Positions 26,045 through 33,944 of a DNA stretch of 64,000 nucleotides are shown one piece after another. The DNA is from Planococcus sp. MER TA 32b. GTDB taxonomy: Bacteria; Bacillota; Bacilli; Bacillales_A; Planococcaceae. The stretch spans positions 62,001-126,000 of the forward strand of contig JAMCAN010000003.1 in the NCBI GenBank assembly GCA_023715185.1, written 5' to 3'. Every line of letters starts with the position of its first letter. Position 1 is the first letter of the stretch. The translations under genes and the position numbers were made by a program. The notes under the pieces were generated by a model that had not been told where the DNA came from, searched no databases, and worked only from the letters and a program-made list of their open reading frames with translations.

Positions 26045-26824
26045 ATGGAATATACCGTTCAGAAGTTGGCGCGGATGGCGGGAGTCAGCACGAGGACTCT
26101 CCGTTATTACGATGAAATCGGATTATTGGAACCGGCGAGGAAAAACTCATCCGGCTACCGGATATACGGCAGGGAAGAAGTCGATAAGCTGCAGCAGATT
26201 CTTTTTTACCGTGAACTCGGAATGGACCTGGACAGCATCCAGAAGATCATTTCAAATCCTTCATTCGATGGACCGTCCGCGCTCCGGATGCACCGTGAAA
26301 AACTCCTCGCCCGGCGCCGGCAGCTGGATCTCCTGATCACTAATGTGGAATCCACGATTTCCGCAGCAGAAGGGAAGAGCACAATGGCTGACAATGAAAA
26401 ATTCAAAGGGTTCAAGCAGAAACTGGTCGATGACAACGAGCAGCAGTATGGAGAAGAAATCCGCGGGAAATATGGCAATGACACGGTCGACAAGTCGAAT
26501 GCGAAAATGCTCAATATGAGTGAAGAGAAATATGAAGAGTTCAAAAGCCTGGAGCAGGAAGTGCTGGATGCGCTTGCGGAAGCATGCGAAGCGGGAGATC
26601 CTTCGGGCGAACTGGCTCAGAAAACGGCTGATCTCCATAAGCAGTGGCTGTCGTTCACATGGCCGGCTTACAGCAAAGAGGCACATGCTGGACTCGCGCA
26701 GATGTATGTCGATGACGAGCGCTTTGCCGCTTATTATGAGAAGGCATGCGTGGGCGGGGCGAAGTTCTTGCGCGATGCGATTGTAATTTATACGGGCGTT
26801 GAGCCGGAGAGTTCTTTTGAATAA
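26045..26824 (+). CDS. MerR family regulator with TipAS-like domain (Mta/TipA type)
   Basis: The N-terminal MerR DNA-binding domain is clear: YTVQKLARMAGVSTRTLRYYDEIGLLEPARKNSSGYRIYG, then a dimerisation coiled coil (about 75-110) and a C-terminal all-helical TipAS-type domain containing WLSFTWPAYSKEAHAGLAQMYVDDERFAAYY. Such regulators activate multidrug transporter genes on binding cationic or thiopeptide drugs. It lies 185 nt after the BmrA-like exporter on the same strand; AGGAGGTGAG precedes the ATG. Confidence 0.9.
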   Translation: MEYTVQKLARMAGVSTRTLRYYDEIGLLEPARKNSSGYRIYGREEVDKLQQILFYRELGMDLDSIQKIISNPSFDGPSALRMHREKLLARRRQLDLLITNVESTISAAEGKSTMADNEKFKGFKQKLVDDNEQQYGEEIRGKYGNDTVDKSNAKMLNMSEEKYEEFKSLEQEVLDALAEACEAGDPSGELAQKTADLHKQWLSFTWPAYSKEAHAGLAQMYVDDERFAAYYEKACVGGAKFLRDAIVIYTGVEPESSFE

Positions 26825-26842
26825 GGAAATGAATGATGTATG

Positions 26843-26870
26843 GCTGCGAATTTTTTTCGCGGCTTTTTTT
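26843..26870 (+). terminator. Intrinsic terminator after merR
   Basis: GCTGCGAA pairs with TTCGCGGC and is followed by a T7 run. Confidence 0.8.
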
Positions 26871-26959
26871 ATTGTGTGGGAAGGGTTCTAGTGTTCATAG
26901 AATTAGCGATTTTAAAATATTATACATATTTTTTTGAAAACATCTCATAATTTGAAACA

Positions 26960-27031
26960 GAAAGTATTTAGGGCATTTTGGAAAGTATTCCGGGTGAATT
27001 GGAAAGTATTTAAGCAGATTTGGAAAGTAAG
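26960..27031. repeat. Four direct repeats of GAAAGTA with exact 21-bp period
   Basis: GAAAGTA occurs at 26960, 26981, 27002 and 27023; the last three are preceded by TTG, giving TTGGAAAGTA. The spacing is 21 bp each time, two helical turns. It is the main feature in the otherwise AT-rich non-coding gap 26871-27190 upstream of the phosphatase-family gene. Confidence 0.7.
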
Positions 27032-27190
27032 TCCAAATAACGGAAATTAAATTCAGCCATTACACAATGTAATGCTGCGGAAAAATCAATCAATATACGA
27101 ACCGAACCGTTTACTCGCATGGATTTGATACAAAGCTAGTTTCATATAATGCTGACAGGGAAAAGCTGATAAAAAGGGGAGGCCGCCAAA

Positions 27191-27940
27191 ATGAACGACA
27201 CAGATCTGACGCTCAGAATAATGAGTTTTAATATTTCTTCGGGTTTGACGATGGATGGCCGCCTCGACCTCGAACTTACCGCATCGGTCATTGAAAGCGC
27301 TGAAGTGGATATTGTGGGGCTGCAGGAAGTGGACCAGAATTTCTCGGAACGGACCGATTTCACCGACCAGGTTAAGTGGCTGTCCGACAGGCTGAATATG
27401 CATGTGGCGTTCGGACCCAATTTGACTGCGCATCCGGATGATGCCAAATGGCCGATGCAGGCTTACGGCAACGCGATATTAAGCCGTTATCCGATCAGGA
27501 AATATCAAAATCATTTGCTGGAGAAACTGGAAGAAGGACCTGAAAGTGAGCAACGGGGATTGCTGGAAGCGACTATAGAAATAAATGGCGGAACAATCGC
27601 ATTTTTCAACACGCATTTGGCATTGAATGAAAAGCAGCTGGAACGCAATATCGAAGAATTGCTGGAAATTATCAGGCAGCAGGACCTGCCGGCTATTCTG
27701 ACCGGCGATTTTAATGCGGAACCGAACAGTCCGCATATGAAGCGGATTGAAGAAGAACTCGACAATGTCTTCGGTGCGCCCGCTTCCCATCCCGAAACTT
27801 ATAAAAAAGAAGGTGACCATGGCCAAAAAATAGACTTTATTTTCTACAGCAGGCAGTGGCAAGTGCTCGAAGCGGAGACTGTCGATACGGAAGCGTCCGA
27901 CCACAGACCGATTCTTGCTGTCTTGGAACTCCACCCTTAA
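27191..27940 (+). CDS. Endonuclease/exonuclease/phosphatase family protein (copy 1)
   Basis: A 249-residue EEP-fold protein. Motifs: MSFNISSG at the N-terminus, VDIVGLQEVD (metal-binding Glu), YGNAILSRYPI, FFNTHLAL (His), ILTGDFNAEPNSP (GDFN), KIDFIFYS and SDHRPILAVL (catalytic His). No signal peptide, so it is likely cytoplasmic. The substrate could be a phosphodiester in DNA, RNA or lipid head groups and is not determined by sequence. A paralog follows at 28071. Confidence 0.87.
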   Translation: MNDTDLTLRIMSFNISSGLTMDGRLDLELTASVIESAEVDIVGLQEVDQNFSERTDFTDQVKWLSDRLNMHVAFGPNLTAHPDDAKWPMQAYGNAILSRYPIRKYQNHLLEKLEEGPESEQRGLLEATIEINGGTIAFFNTHLALNEKQLERNIEELLEIIRQQDLPAILTGDFNAEPNSPHMKRIEEELDNVFGAPASHPETYKKEGDHGQKIDFIFYSRQWQVLEAETVDTEASDHRPILAVLELHP

Positions 27941-28070
27941 CCTTAATAATCTTTACAAACTTTTACACGGCTGATACAGTAATTTCTCCGGGAGCTTGCT
28001 ATACTGAATTCGAAATCGAAAGCAGATCTTTTGAGCGAATAAAGTTTGTCCCAAAAAAGGAGAGCGAAGC

Positions 28071-28904
28071 ATGAAAAACAGGAAACCGCCAATTGTCAAA
28101 GTCATGTCGTTTAACATCGCCCACGGTTTAGGTATGGATGGAGTTACGGATCTTGAGAGGACGGCTACTGTTATTGAGGATTCCTGCGCAACCGTAATCG
28201 GCTTGCAGGAAGTCGATCGTTTCTTTGGGGAGCGAAGCCAGTTTATGGATCAGGTGGAATGGCTGGGGAATCGCCTTGGCATGCATACCGCATACGGTGC
28301 GAATCTGGATTATCCCCCTGAGCGGGAAGGAATGCCGAATCAGCAGTACGGCAACGCAATTTTAAGTAAATATCCCATCACATTCAGTAAGAATCATCAT
28401 ATGACTCCGGTAAAACAATGGTACGGAAATGATGAGCAGCGGGGAGTTCTGGAAGCGGTCATCGAAATAGATGATATGGCCATCAATGTCTTTAACGCGC
28501 ATCTTTCGTTGAAAGATGAAGAATTAAAACTTAGTGTGGATGAAATTCTGGCGTTGACGGAAAAGAGCAAATTTCCGTGTATCGTAATGGGCGACTTTAA
28601 CGCTCCGCCGTTTTATTCGCCGATCCGCAAAATGAACCGCCATTTTACCGATGCCTTTTTGAAAATGAAAAGAGGCGATGCTTATACGTATCCGTCACCG
28701 CACTCATACCATGCAACGGGTGTGGACTTGAAGCCTGTCACCCGCATTGATTACATTTTCTTTAGCCCTGAAATGGAAGTTGCGCAAACCGCGACAATTT
28801 CGACCGATGTTTCCGACCACTTGCCTATTGTGGCGGATCTGGTGCTGGCAAGAAAAAAACAGCTTATGCCGCAAAAGGAAAAAACCTCAAAAGCGAAAGC
28901 TTAA
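28071..28904 (+). CDS. Endonuclease/exonuclease/phosphatase family protein (copy 2)
   Basis: A 277-residue paralog of the preceding gene with the same motifs: MSFNIAHGLGMDG, VIGLQEVDRFFGERS, YGNAILSKYPI, VFNAHLSL, CIVMGDFNAPP, RIDYIFFS and SDHLPIVADL. It differs by a basic C-terminal tail (about residues 260-277, Lys-rich). It has its own AGGAGAGCG ribosome binding site and a 130-nt upstream gap with a TATACT element, so a separate promoter is likely. Confidence 0.87.
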   Translation: MKNRKPPIVKVMSFNIAHGLGMDGVTDLERTATVIEDSCATVIGLQEVDRFFGERSQFMDQVEWLGNRLGMHTAYGANLDYPPEREGMPNQQYGNAILSKYPITFSKNHHMTPVKQWYGNDEQRGVLEAVIEIDDMAINVFNAHLSLKDEELKLSVDEILALTEKSKFPCIVMGDFNAPPFYSPIRKMNRHFTDAFLKMKRGDAYTYPSPHSYHATGVDLKPVTRIDYIFFSPEMEVAQTATISTDVSDHLPIVADLVLARKKQLMPQKEKTSKAKA

Positions 28905-28932
28905 TAGAAATCTAATATATTTGCGTTAGAAA

Positions 28933-28962
28933 AAAGGGAGAGCCGCTGAGGCTCTCCCTTTC
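28933..28962. terminator. Bidirectional terminator between EEP copy 2 and yhhQ-like gene
   Basis: AAAGGGAGAGCC pairs with GGCTCTCCCTTT around a 5-nt loop, between convergent genes. Confidence 0.88.
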
Positions 28963-28965
28963 ATA

Positions 28966-29595
28966 TTAATTATAAATCGCCTTGCCGGAAACCTGTTCGC
29001 GGCGGCATAATTTGACGAGCAGATAGACAAGCGGTGTGTCCGCAGTCGCCACGACCCATTTGAACAGGTATTGCGTGACAATCATGCCGATCAAAGCGCC
29101 GACAGGCATAGTCCCCGCAAATGCGATCGTGATGAAAATAGTCGTGTCGGCAAGCTGGCTCGCCATCGTAGAAGCGTTATTGCGGACCCACAATTTGGAT
29201 TCGCCGTGGCGCTCTTTTAATTTGTGGAAAATGGTGACGTCCAGGTTTTGGCTGATGAAATAAGAAACCAGGCTGGCTAAAGTGACACGGAAGCCTGCCG
29301 AAAAGATGGATTCAAAAGATGCCTGGTCGCCGAAGAATGGAGCGGCTGGCAGATGGATGGCGAAAAAGATGAAGGCTAATGCCGCCAATTGTGTGACAAA
29401 ACCGGCAAAAACGGTCTTTCTCGCCGCGTCTTTACCGTATACTTCCGCGATCGTGTCTGTAATTGGGAAGGTGAAAACATAGACGATGACTGCAGCCGGC
29501 AGCACCATCCATTCCCCGATGCTGAATAATTTCACCGCCAGGATATTGGAAAGGATCAATAAGCCGACAAACGCGCCGTTCAAGTAAAGCAACAT
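28966..29595 (-). CDS. yhhQ: Queuosine precursor transporter (YhhQ/QPTR family)
   Basis: A 209-residue membrane protein with about six helices. Family signatures are ILSNILAVKLF, VFTFPITDTIAEVYGKDAARKTVFAGF and a late LADTTIFITIAFAG. YhhQ proteins import preQ0/preQ1 for queuosine synthesis. It follows queF by 12 nt in the same operon, under the preQ1 riboswitch, which supports this role. An intrinsic terminator follows. Confidence 0.92.
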   Translation of the reverse strand: MLLYLNGAFVGLLILSNILAVKLFSIGEWMVLPAAVIVYVFTFPITDTIAEVYGKDAARKTVFAGFVTQLAALAFIFFAIHLPAAPFFGDQASFESIFSAGFRVTLASLVSYFISQNLDVTIFHKLKERHGESKLWVRNNASTMASQLADTTIFITIAFAGTMPVGALIGMIVTQYLFKWVVATADTPLVYLLVKLCRREQVSGKAIYN

Positions 29596-29607
29596 GGATA
29601 CTCCCCC

Positions 29608-30102
29608 TTATCGATTGGTGATCGTTTCAGGATTCATGTCGTGGTTCATCATCCGGTACGATGCCATTTCTTCGTATTTTGTTCCTGGCTTGCCGTAGTT
29701 CGTATACGGATCGATCGACAATCCGCCGCGGGGAGTGAATTTGCCCCATACTTCGATATAGCGGGGATCGAGCAGATCGATCAAATCGTTCATGATGATA
29801 TTGACCACGTCTTCGTGGAAATCGCCATGATTGCGGAAGCTGAAGAAATACAATTTCAGCGACTTGCTTTCCACTAGTTTCTTATCGGGAATAAAACTCA
29901 GGTAAATCGTTGCGAAATCCGGCTGGCCGGTCTGCGGGCAAAGCGATGTGAATTCAGGATTATTGAATTTCACGAAATAATCGCGGGTATGCATATTGTC
30001 GATCGCTTCCAAAACTTCCGGAGCGTATTCGTATTTATATTTTGTGTCCTGATTGCCGAGCAACGTTAGATGATCCAATGTGTCTTCATTTCTTCCTGCC
30101 AT
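29608..30102 (-). CDS. queF: NADPH-dependent 7-cyano-7-deazaguanine reductase QueF
   Basis: Unimodular QueF, 164 residues, reducing preQ0 to preQ1 in queuosine biosynthesis. The active-site motif [16 protein letters not shown] holds the nucleophile Cys at about 55 and Asp at about 62, as in B. subtilis QueF. The QueF signature [15 protein letters not shown] and the segment [12 protein letters not shown] follow. It is the first gene behind a preQ1-I riboswitch; its ribosome binding site GAGGAGG lies inside a hairpin. Confidence 0.96.
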   Translation of the reverse strand: MAGRNEDTLDHLTLLGNQDTKYKYEYAPEVLEAIDNMHTRDYFVKFNNPEFTSLCPQTGQPDFATIYLSFIPDKKLVESKSLKLYFFSFRNHGDFHEDVVNIIMNDLIDLLDPRYIEVWGKFTPRGGLSIDPYTNYGKPGTKYEEMASYRMMNHDMNPETITNR

Positions 30103-30105
30103 TAA

Positions 30106-30145
30106 AAAAAGCCTCCTCGAATGCAGTTTCGGGAGAGGCTATAAA
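30106..30145 (-). promoter_or_regulatory. Hairpin sequestering the queF ribosome binding site
   Basis: On the minus strand, AGCCTCTCCCGA pairs with TCGAGGAGGCT, followed by a T7 run and the queF ATG. The ribosome binding site GAGGAGG is inside the 3' arm. The hairpin could block translation or act as a second terminator. Confidence 0.6.
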
Positions 30146-30149
30146 AAAG

Positions 30150-30186
30150 GGAAAAAGAAAAAGCCAAATCGCATGTGGATTTGGCT
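30150..30186 (-). terminator. Riboswitch-linked terminator in queF leader
   Basis: On the minus strand AGCCAAATC pairs with GATTTGGCT and is followed by TTTTCTTTTT, downstream of the preQ1 aptamer. It is the likely expression platform. Confidence 0.75.
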
Positions 30187-30201
30187 GAGTTTCAAAATCC
30201 A

Positions 30202-30237
30202 TAGTTTTTTATAGAGGGTGAAATGCTATGAACCTCT
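30202..30237 (-). promoter_or_regulatory. preQ1-I riboswitch aptamer
   Basis: On the minus strand the sequence AGAGGTTCATAGC, then CACCCTCTATAAAAAACTA, matches the preQ1-I consensus: stem AGAGG/CCTCT, and the A-rich tail that forms the pseudoknot. It precedes queF and the precursor transporter gene, the usual targets; preQ1 binding is expected to lower their expression. Confidence 0.93.
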
Positions 30238-30268
30238 CCCGTCACCGGGTTATTTAATTTCCTTACCT

Positions 30269-30297
30269 ATCGTATAAGAACCGGAGTTTGCTGTCAA
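30269..30297 (-). promoter_or_regulatory. Promoter of the queF-yhhQ operon
   Basis: On the minus strand TTGACA (30297-30292), a 17-bp spacer, TACGAT (30274-30269), about 35 nt before the aptamer. Confidence 0.75.
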
Positions 30298-30346
30298 TCC
30301 TCTTTTCTCTTTCAGGACTCCAGCGCCAGACGACGCTTTACTTAGA

Positions 30347-31654
30347 TCACATAATTGTCTGGCTGTGCCTGTGGCTGATGATGTTATCGGGTGACTGGCG
30401 GATTTTGACGACATCACTGATGATGAAACGGCTTTTCGGCATTGTCGGCATACGGGCCATATCGTAACTTAAATCCTGTTCCGGCACATTATAAGTGATA
30501 TTTTCTGTCAGATATTTAAAGAACGCCTGCATGACCATAACCGTCATCCACTCACCTGCGCAGCGGTGGCCGGCATGGACATCGCCACCGCCCTGTGGCA
30601 CGAAAGCGAACGGGCTGCCTTTCCAGTTTGCAAAGCGTTCCGGTATGAATTCATCGGCATTTTCCCAATGATCCGGATGTCTGTTCGTTCCGAAAAGGTC
30701 CAGCACAACGAGCATGCCTTCTTTCACATGATAACCATGCCAGATGAAGTCGCGGTTCGCTTTTGCCGCCATTGCTGGAGCAAATGGGTAATAGCGGCGC
30801 ACTTCCTGTGCGAAAAGCTTGCTGAAATTGTTTTCATCTGCCTGCAATTTCGGTTTCATTTCAGGATACTGATGAATCGCCAAAGCACCGAAAACAATCA
30901 GATAGGCGGCTGCGATTATCGGTCTGTAGGCATTATTCAAATCCACCGCTGCCACATCCAGATCGAGCAGTTTGCCTTCCGGAGATTTTTGCATCGCGAC
31001 AATATAAGCCGCTGTGTGGGAAGGCGGAGAATAGACTCTCGACCGAATATCCTTGATGATTCCCTTCAGCCATGCTTCGTGGCTCTTCCGTGCTTCAGCC
31101 CCTTCTTTGAAACGGGTGAGGGATCCGCCAAAAGAGTCCACCATTGCGACAAGTTCCTGCGTCCGCTGCTTGACTTCACTTTCTTTTAACGGCAGTCCGG
31201 CCCAATTCATGACTGAACGCGCCAGCACTTCTTCAATTTCATCGAGCAACAGGACTTGGTCCATGGATTCCCATTGCGTTGCTTTTTTATCAAGCTCTTC
31301 TATCGCCAGCCGCTTCATGTCTTCCAGTCTTTCAGGTGTCATCATGGATAAAAACATGCGCTTTTGATGATGGTGGTCTTCGCCGTCGCGTCCATGCAGT
31401 CCGCCTTCCCCGAGCAGAGTCTTCTTCAGCGGTTTTGGAGCCGCACCTTCCCGTTTGAAATATTTATTGTCATAAAAAACTGCCGCCGCTTCTTCCCCGG
31501 CGATGCAAAGAGATTTCTTGCCCAGTAAACGCGCTTCAAAGATGTCTGATTCCAATTCTTTGCGTCGGCTTGGCAGGAAGTTGAAGCCTTCATTGATCAA
31601 ATACATCGTGCTGTCGAACTCTTTGGCTTTTGGAATAGGTTTTTTTACTCTCAT
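30347..31654 (-). CDS. Cytochrome P450 peroxygenase, CYP152 family (fatty acid hydroxylase/decarboxylase)
   Basis: A 435-residue P450. Heme-thiolate motif FVPQGGGDVHAGHRCAGEW with Cys about 365. The CYP152 substrate-carboxylate motif NNAYRPIIA supplies Arg about 244 and Pro 245. The family uses hydrogen peroxide rather than a redox partner to hydroxylate or decarboxylate fatty acids. At the residue that is Gln in P450-BS-beta and His in OleT (H85), this protein has His about 87 (GLHGRDG), while the OleT Phe79 position is Leu. AAGGAGG precedes the ATG. No redox partner gene is nearby. Confidence 0.92.
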   Translation of the reverse strand: MRVKKPIPKAKEFDSTMYLINEGFNFLPSRRKELESDIFEARLLGKKSLCIAGEEAAAVFYDNKYFKREGAAPKPLKKTLLGEGGLHGRDGEDHHHQKRMFLSMMTPERLEDMKRLAIEELDKKATQWESMDQVLLLDEIEEVLARSVMNWAGLPLKESEVKQRTQELVAMVDSFGGSLTRFKEGAEARKSHEAWLKGIIKDIRSRVYSPPSHTAAYIVAMQKSPEGKLLDLDVAAVDLNNAYRPIIAAAYLIVFGALAIHQYPEMKPKLQADENNFSKLFAQEVRRYYPFAPAMAAKANRDFIWHGYHVKEGMLVVLDLFGTNRHPDHWENADEFIPERFANWKGSPFAFVPQGGGDVHAGHRCAGEWMTVMVMQAFFKYLTENITYNVPEQDLSYDMARMPTMPKSRFIISDVVKIRQSPDNIISHRHSQTIM

Positions 31655-31837
31655 CGATTTTTATCCTCCTTAAATGAATAAAGCCGAATGGCTGGAAAAG
31701 GCAGTGGATCTGCGATTTATAATATATAAAAAGCATACCCGTCCAGTGCCTGTGTAAACGCTGATACAGGCTGCGATGGCTGGAGAGTGAAGTCATCGAT
31801 AATGTGTTATAAGATGAAGTGGAGATAAAAATCATGT

Positions 31838-32797
31838 TTGTACAGTGGGAAAGCGGTGAGATCCATTAATATTCAAAATTATAAGGAACCGGCTTCAGCA
31901 ACCATCGCCTGGGTTGAAGCGAATACTAAAAAAACGGTGGAAAGAGCAGGGATAAAGAGGCTGCAAGGCGGCACCTCTTCGCTTGTTTTTGAAATGCCTT
32001 TTCAAGGCGAAACACAGCAGGAAAGTGTAATCCTCCGATTATTCCATAAAAAAGACTGGCTGAAAATGGAACCGGATTTGGCCAGGCACGAAGCGGGAAG
32101 TCTGCGGGAAGCAGCAGCCTTGTCCATACCCTCGCCGGAAGTTATCGCATTCGATGAGACCGGGGAGGAGTGCGGGATGCCCGCCGTGCTGATGACAAAA
32201 CTTGCGGGAGATACTGTTTTACAGCCTTCAGACAGAGCTGACTGGCTCGACAAGATGGCTGAGTGTCTGGCGGAAATTCATCAGCATAAAGCCCGGGACT
32301 TCGGCTATGAGTATTTTTCCTATAACGATGCGTTAAGGTTGGAAAAGCCGCTATGGTCGAAATTTCAGGATGACTGGATGCGCGCTTTTTATATTGTGGC
32401 GGGAGTCCGGCCGCAGACAGAACATTGCTTTATCCACCGGGATTATCATCCGGCGAATGTTCTGTGGCAAAACGGGGAAATATCAGGAGTGGTGGACTGG
32501 GTCAATGCCTGCCGCGGACCGGCGGGAGTGGATATCGGCCATTGCCGGGTGAATTTGACGCAATTATATGGTCTTTCTGCAGCCGATGATTTTCTCGAAG
32601 CGTATATCAGATACGCGGATGATTCTTTCCGCTACGACCCTTATTGGGACCTTTTGTCGTTGACGGATACATTGGACGGCCCGCCGAAAGTCTACGGCGG
32701 ATGGAGTGAGCTTGGCATGACAGGCCTGTCAGATGAACTGATCCGCCACCGCCTCGATGAGTACTTGTTGAGTCTTCTTGACCGGTTCGATGATTGA
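31838..32797 (+). CDS. Aminoglycoside phosphotransferase (APH)-family kinase
   Basis: A 319-residue APH/choline-kinase-fold protein: N-lobe KRLQGGTSSLVFEM and VILRLFHK (Lys candidate), C-lobe CFIHRDYHPANVLW (catalytic HxDxxxxN) and GVVDWVNACRGPAGVDIGH (metal-binding Asp). The substrate may be a drug or metabolite and cannot be read from sequence. The start is uncertain: TTG 31838 opens the frame, GTG 31856 also follows a GGGA site, and an ATG at 31834 opens an overlapping 11-codon frame that ends at the TAA just after GTG 31856. Confidence 0.85.
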   Translation: MYSGKAVRSINIQNYKEPASATIAWVEANTKKTVERAGIKRLQGGTSSLVFEMPFQGETQQESVILRLFHKKDWLKMEPDLARHEAGSLREAAALSIPSPEVIAFDETGEECGMPAVLMTKLAGDTVLQPSDRADWLDKMAECLAEIHQHKARDFGYEYFSYNDALRLEKPLWSKFQDDWMRAFYIVAGVRPQTEHCFIHRDYHPANVLWQNGEISGVVDWVNACRGPAGVDIGHCRVNLTQLYGLSAADDFLEAYIRYADDSFRYDPYWDLLSLTDTLDGPPKVYGGWSELGMTGLSDELIRHRLDEYLLSLLDRFDD

Positions 32798-32864
32798 CAG
32801 GACAGGTTTGATTTCTCTCAATTAGGAAATATACAGTACAAGTAGTTTTTGAGGAGGAATCGGC

Positions 32865-33413
32865 ATGACTGACCAACAGATGAAACAATTGAAGAAACAA
32901 TTGACTGATCAATTAGAGACTTTGGAAGATCGCGTAGAGCATACAGAGGAGTTTGAAAGAACGGAACTCTCAAATTATGATAATCATCCAGCGGATAATG
33001 CGACTGATCTTTTCGACCAGGAAAGAGGGATGGCATTGACGCAATTCAAAGAGGAAGAAATAGACGATATCAAAGCTGCTCTAGCGGCAATGGAAGATGG
33101 AACATACGGTAAATGCGCAGTCTGCGGTAAGGAAATTCCTTATGAACGGATGGAAGCTCTGCCGACTGCATTGACATGCATCGACCATGCAGATGAAGAG
33201 CTGGATCTGGAGAGCCGCCCTGTTGAAGAAGAAGTGCTGCAGGGATCCACAGAACAGCCGGTGGAAAAAGAGGATGGCAGGGTCCGCGACTTCAATAACA
33301 GCTTTGAAGATGTAGAAGATTTCGGGTCGTCTGATGGCCCGCAGGATCAGCCCGGTGATGATGAAGAGATGAAAGATTTCTATGATGGTGAAAATGAAGA
33401 CGATAAGAATTGA
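32865..33413 (+). CDS. TraR/DksA-type zinc finger protein (YteA-like)
   Basis: A 182-residue protein with an N-terminal coiled coil (MKQLKKQLTDQLETLEDRVEHTEE), DNHPADNATDLFDQE, a C4-type finger region (YGKCAVCGKEIPYERMEALPTALTC) and a long acidic C-terminal tail. It matches YteA/YocK-like Gram-positive relatives of DksA, general stress-associated proteins; a direct action on RNA polymerase is not established. GAGGAGGAATCGGC precedes the ATG. Confidence 0.88.
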   Translation: MTDQQMKQLKKQLTDQLETLEDRVEHTEEFERTELSNYDNHPADNATDLFDQERGMALTQFKEEEIDDIKAALAAMEDGTYGKCAVCGKEIPYERMEALPTALTCIDHADEELDLESRPVEEEVLQGSTEQPVEKEDGRVRDFNNSFEDVEDFGSSDGPQDQPGDDEEMKDFYDGENEDDKN

Positions 33414-33419
33414 CTGATG

Positions 33420-33447
33420 CCCCGGTTTCAATTGACCGGGGTATTTC
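33420..33447 (+). terminator. Probable terminator after yteA-like gene
   Basis: CCCCGGT pairs with ACCGGGG, followed by a short T-rich segment. Confidence 0.6.
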
Positions 33448-33493
33448 CTATTCTATTAGTAAAAGGTATTATTTATTTATTAATGGGAAGTAG

Positions 33494-33511
33494 ATATTTC
33501 CCGGGAAATAT
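33494..33511. promoter_or_regulatory. Perfect 18-bp palindrome upstream of DUF4440 gene
   Basis: ATATTTCCCGGGAAATAT is fully self-complementary and ends 14 nt before the AAGGGGG-containing translation start region. Candidate operator; no adjacent regulator gene. Confidence 0.5.
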
Positions 33512-33525
33512 AACAAGGGGGATTC

Positions 33526-33879
33526 ATGTTGAATGATTTGGAACGTGAAATCTATGAATTGGAATGCCGGCATATTTCGCCGGACGTGCGAACATCGATA
33601 GTTAAGCTGGCGGAAGTGCTGGATGATGAATTTTACGAATTCGGCAGCAGCGGAGGCATCATCCTGCGGTCGGAATACGATGGAGATCATCCGTTAAGCC
33701 CGGATCACATGGAGCTTTCTGAATTCCAAATGCACCAGCTGGGCGAAGAAGCGGTTCTGACGACGTACCGAATTGAAAACAAGACGACCGGCAGAAACAC
33801 GATCCGCAGTTCTGTGTGGAAAAAACGGGAGAATGGCTGGAAGTTATTTTTCCATCAGGGAACTGTGGCAGCCGAGTAG
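33526..33879 (+). CDS. NTF2-like protein (DUF4440 type)
   Basis: A 117-residue protein with the DUF4440/SnoaL-like pattern: REIYELECRHISPDVRTSIVKLAEVLDDEFYEFGSSGG, a long central region, then AVLTTYRIENKTTGRNTIRSSVWKKRENGWKLFFHQGT. Such proteins have a cone-shaped pocket; substrate unknown. An 18-bp palindrome sits just upstream. It ends 65 nt before the DCC gene. Confidence 0.8.
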   Translation: MLNDLEREIYELECRHISPDVRTSIVKLAEVLDDEFYEFGSSGGIILRSEYDGDHPLSPDHMELSEFQMHQLGEEAVLTTYRIENKTTGRNTIRSSVWKKRENGWKLFFHQGTVAAE

Positions 33880-33944
33880 GGTTTAGGAAGAAACAAGAAA
33901 GGTTATTTATAAGCGTAAGACGTTTTGCAGAGGAGGAAAAGACA

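Noticed and set aside
30302..30346. Degenerate copy of the 34.4-kb repeat (GACTCCAGCG) near the P450 3' end
   Set aside because: Only about 10 bases match, which is too little to distinguish from chance.
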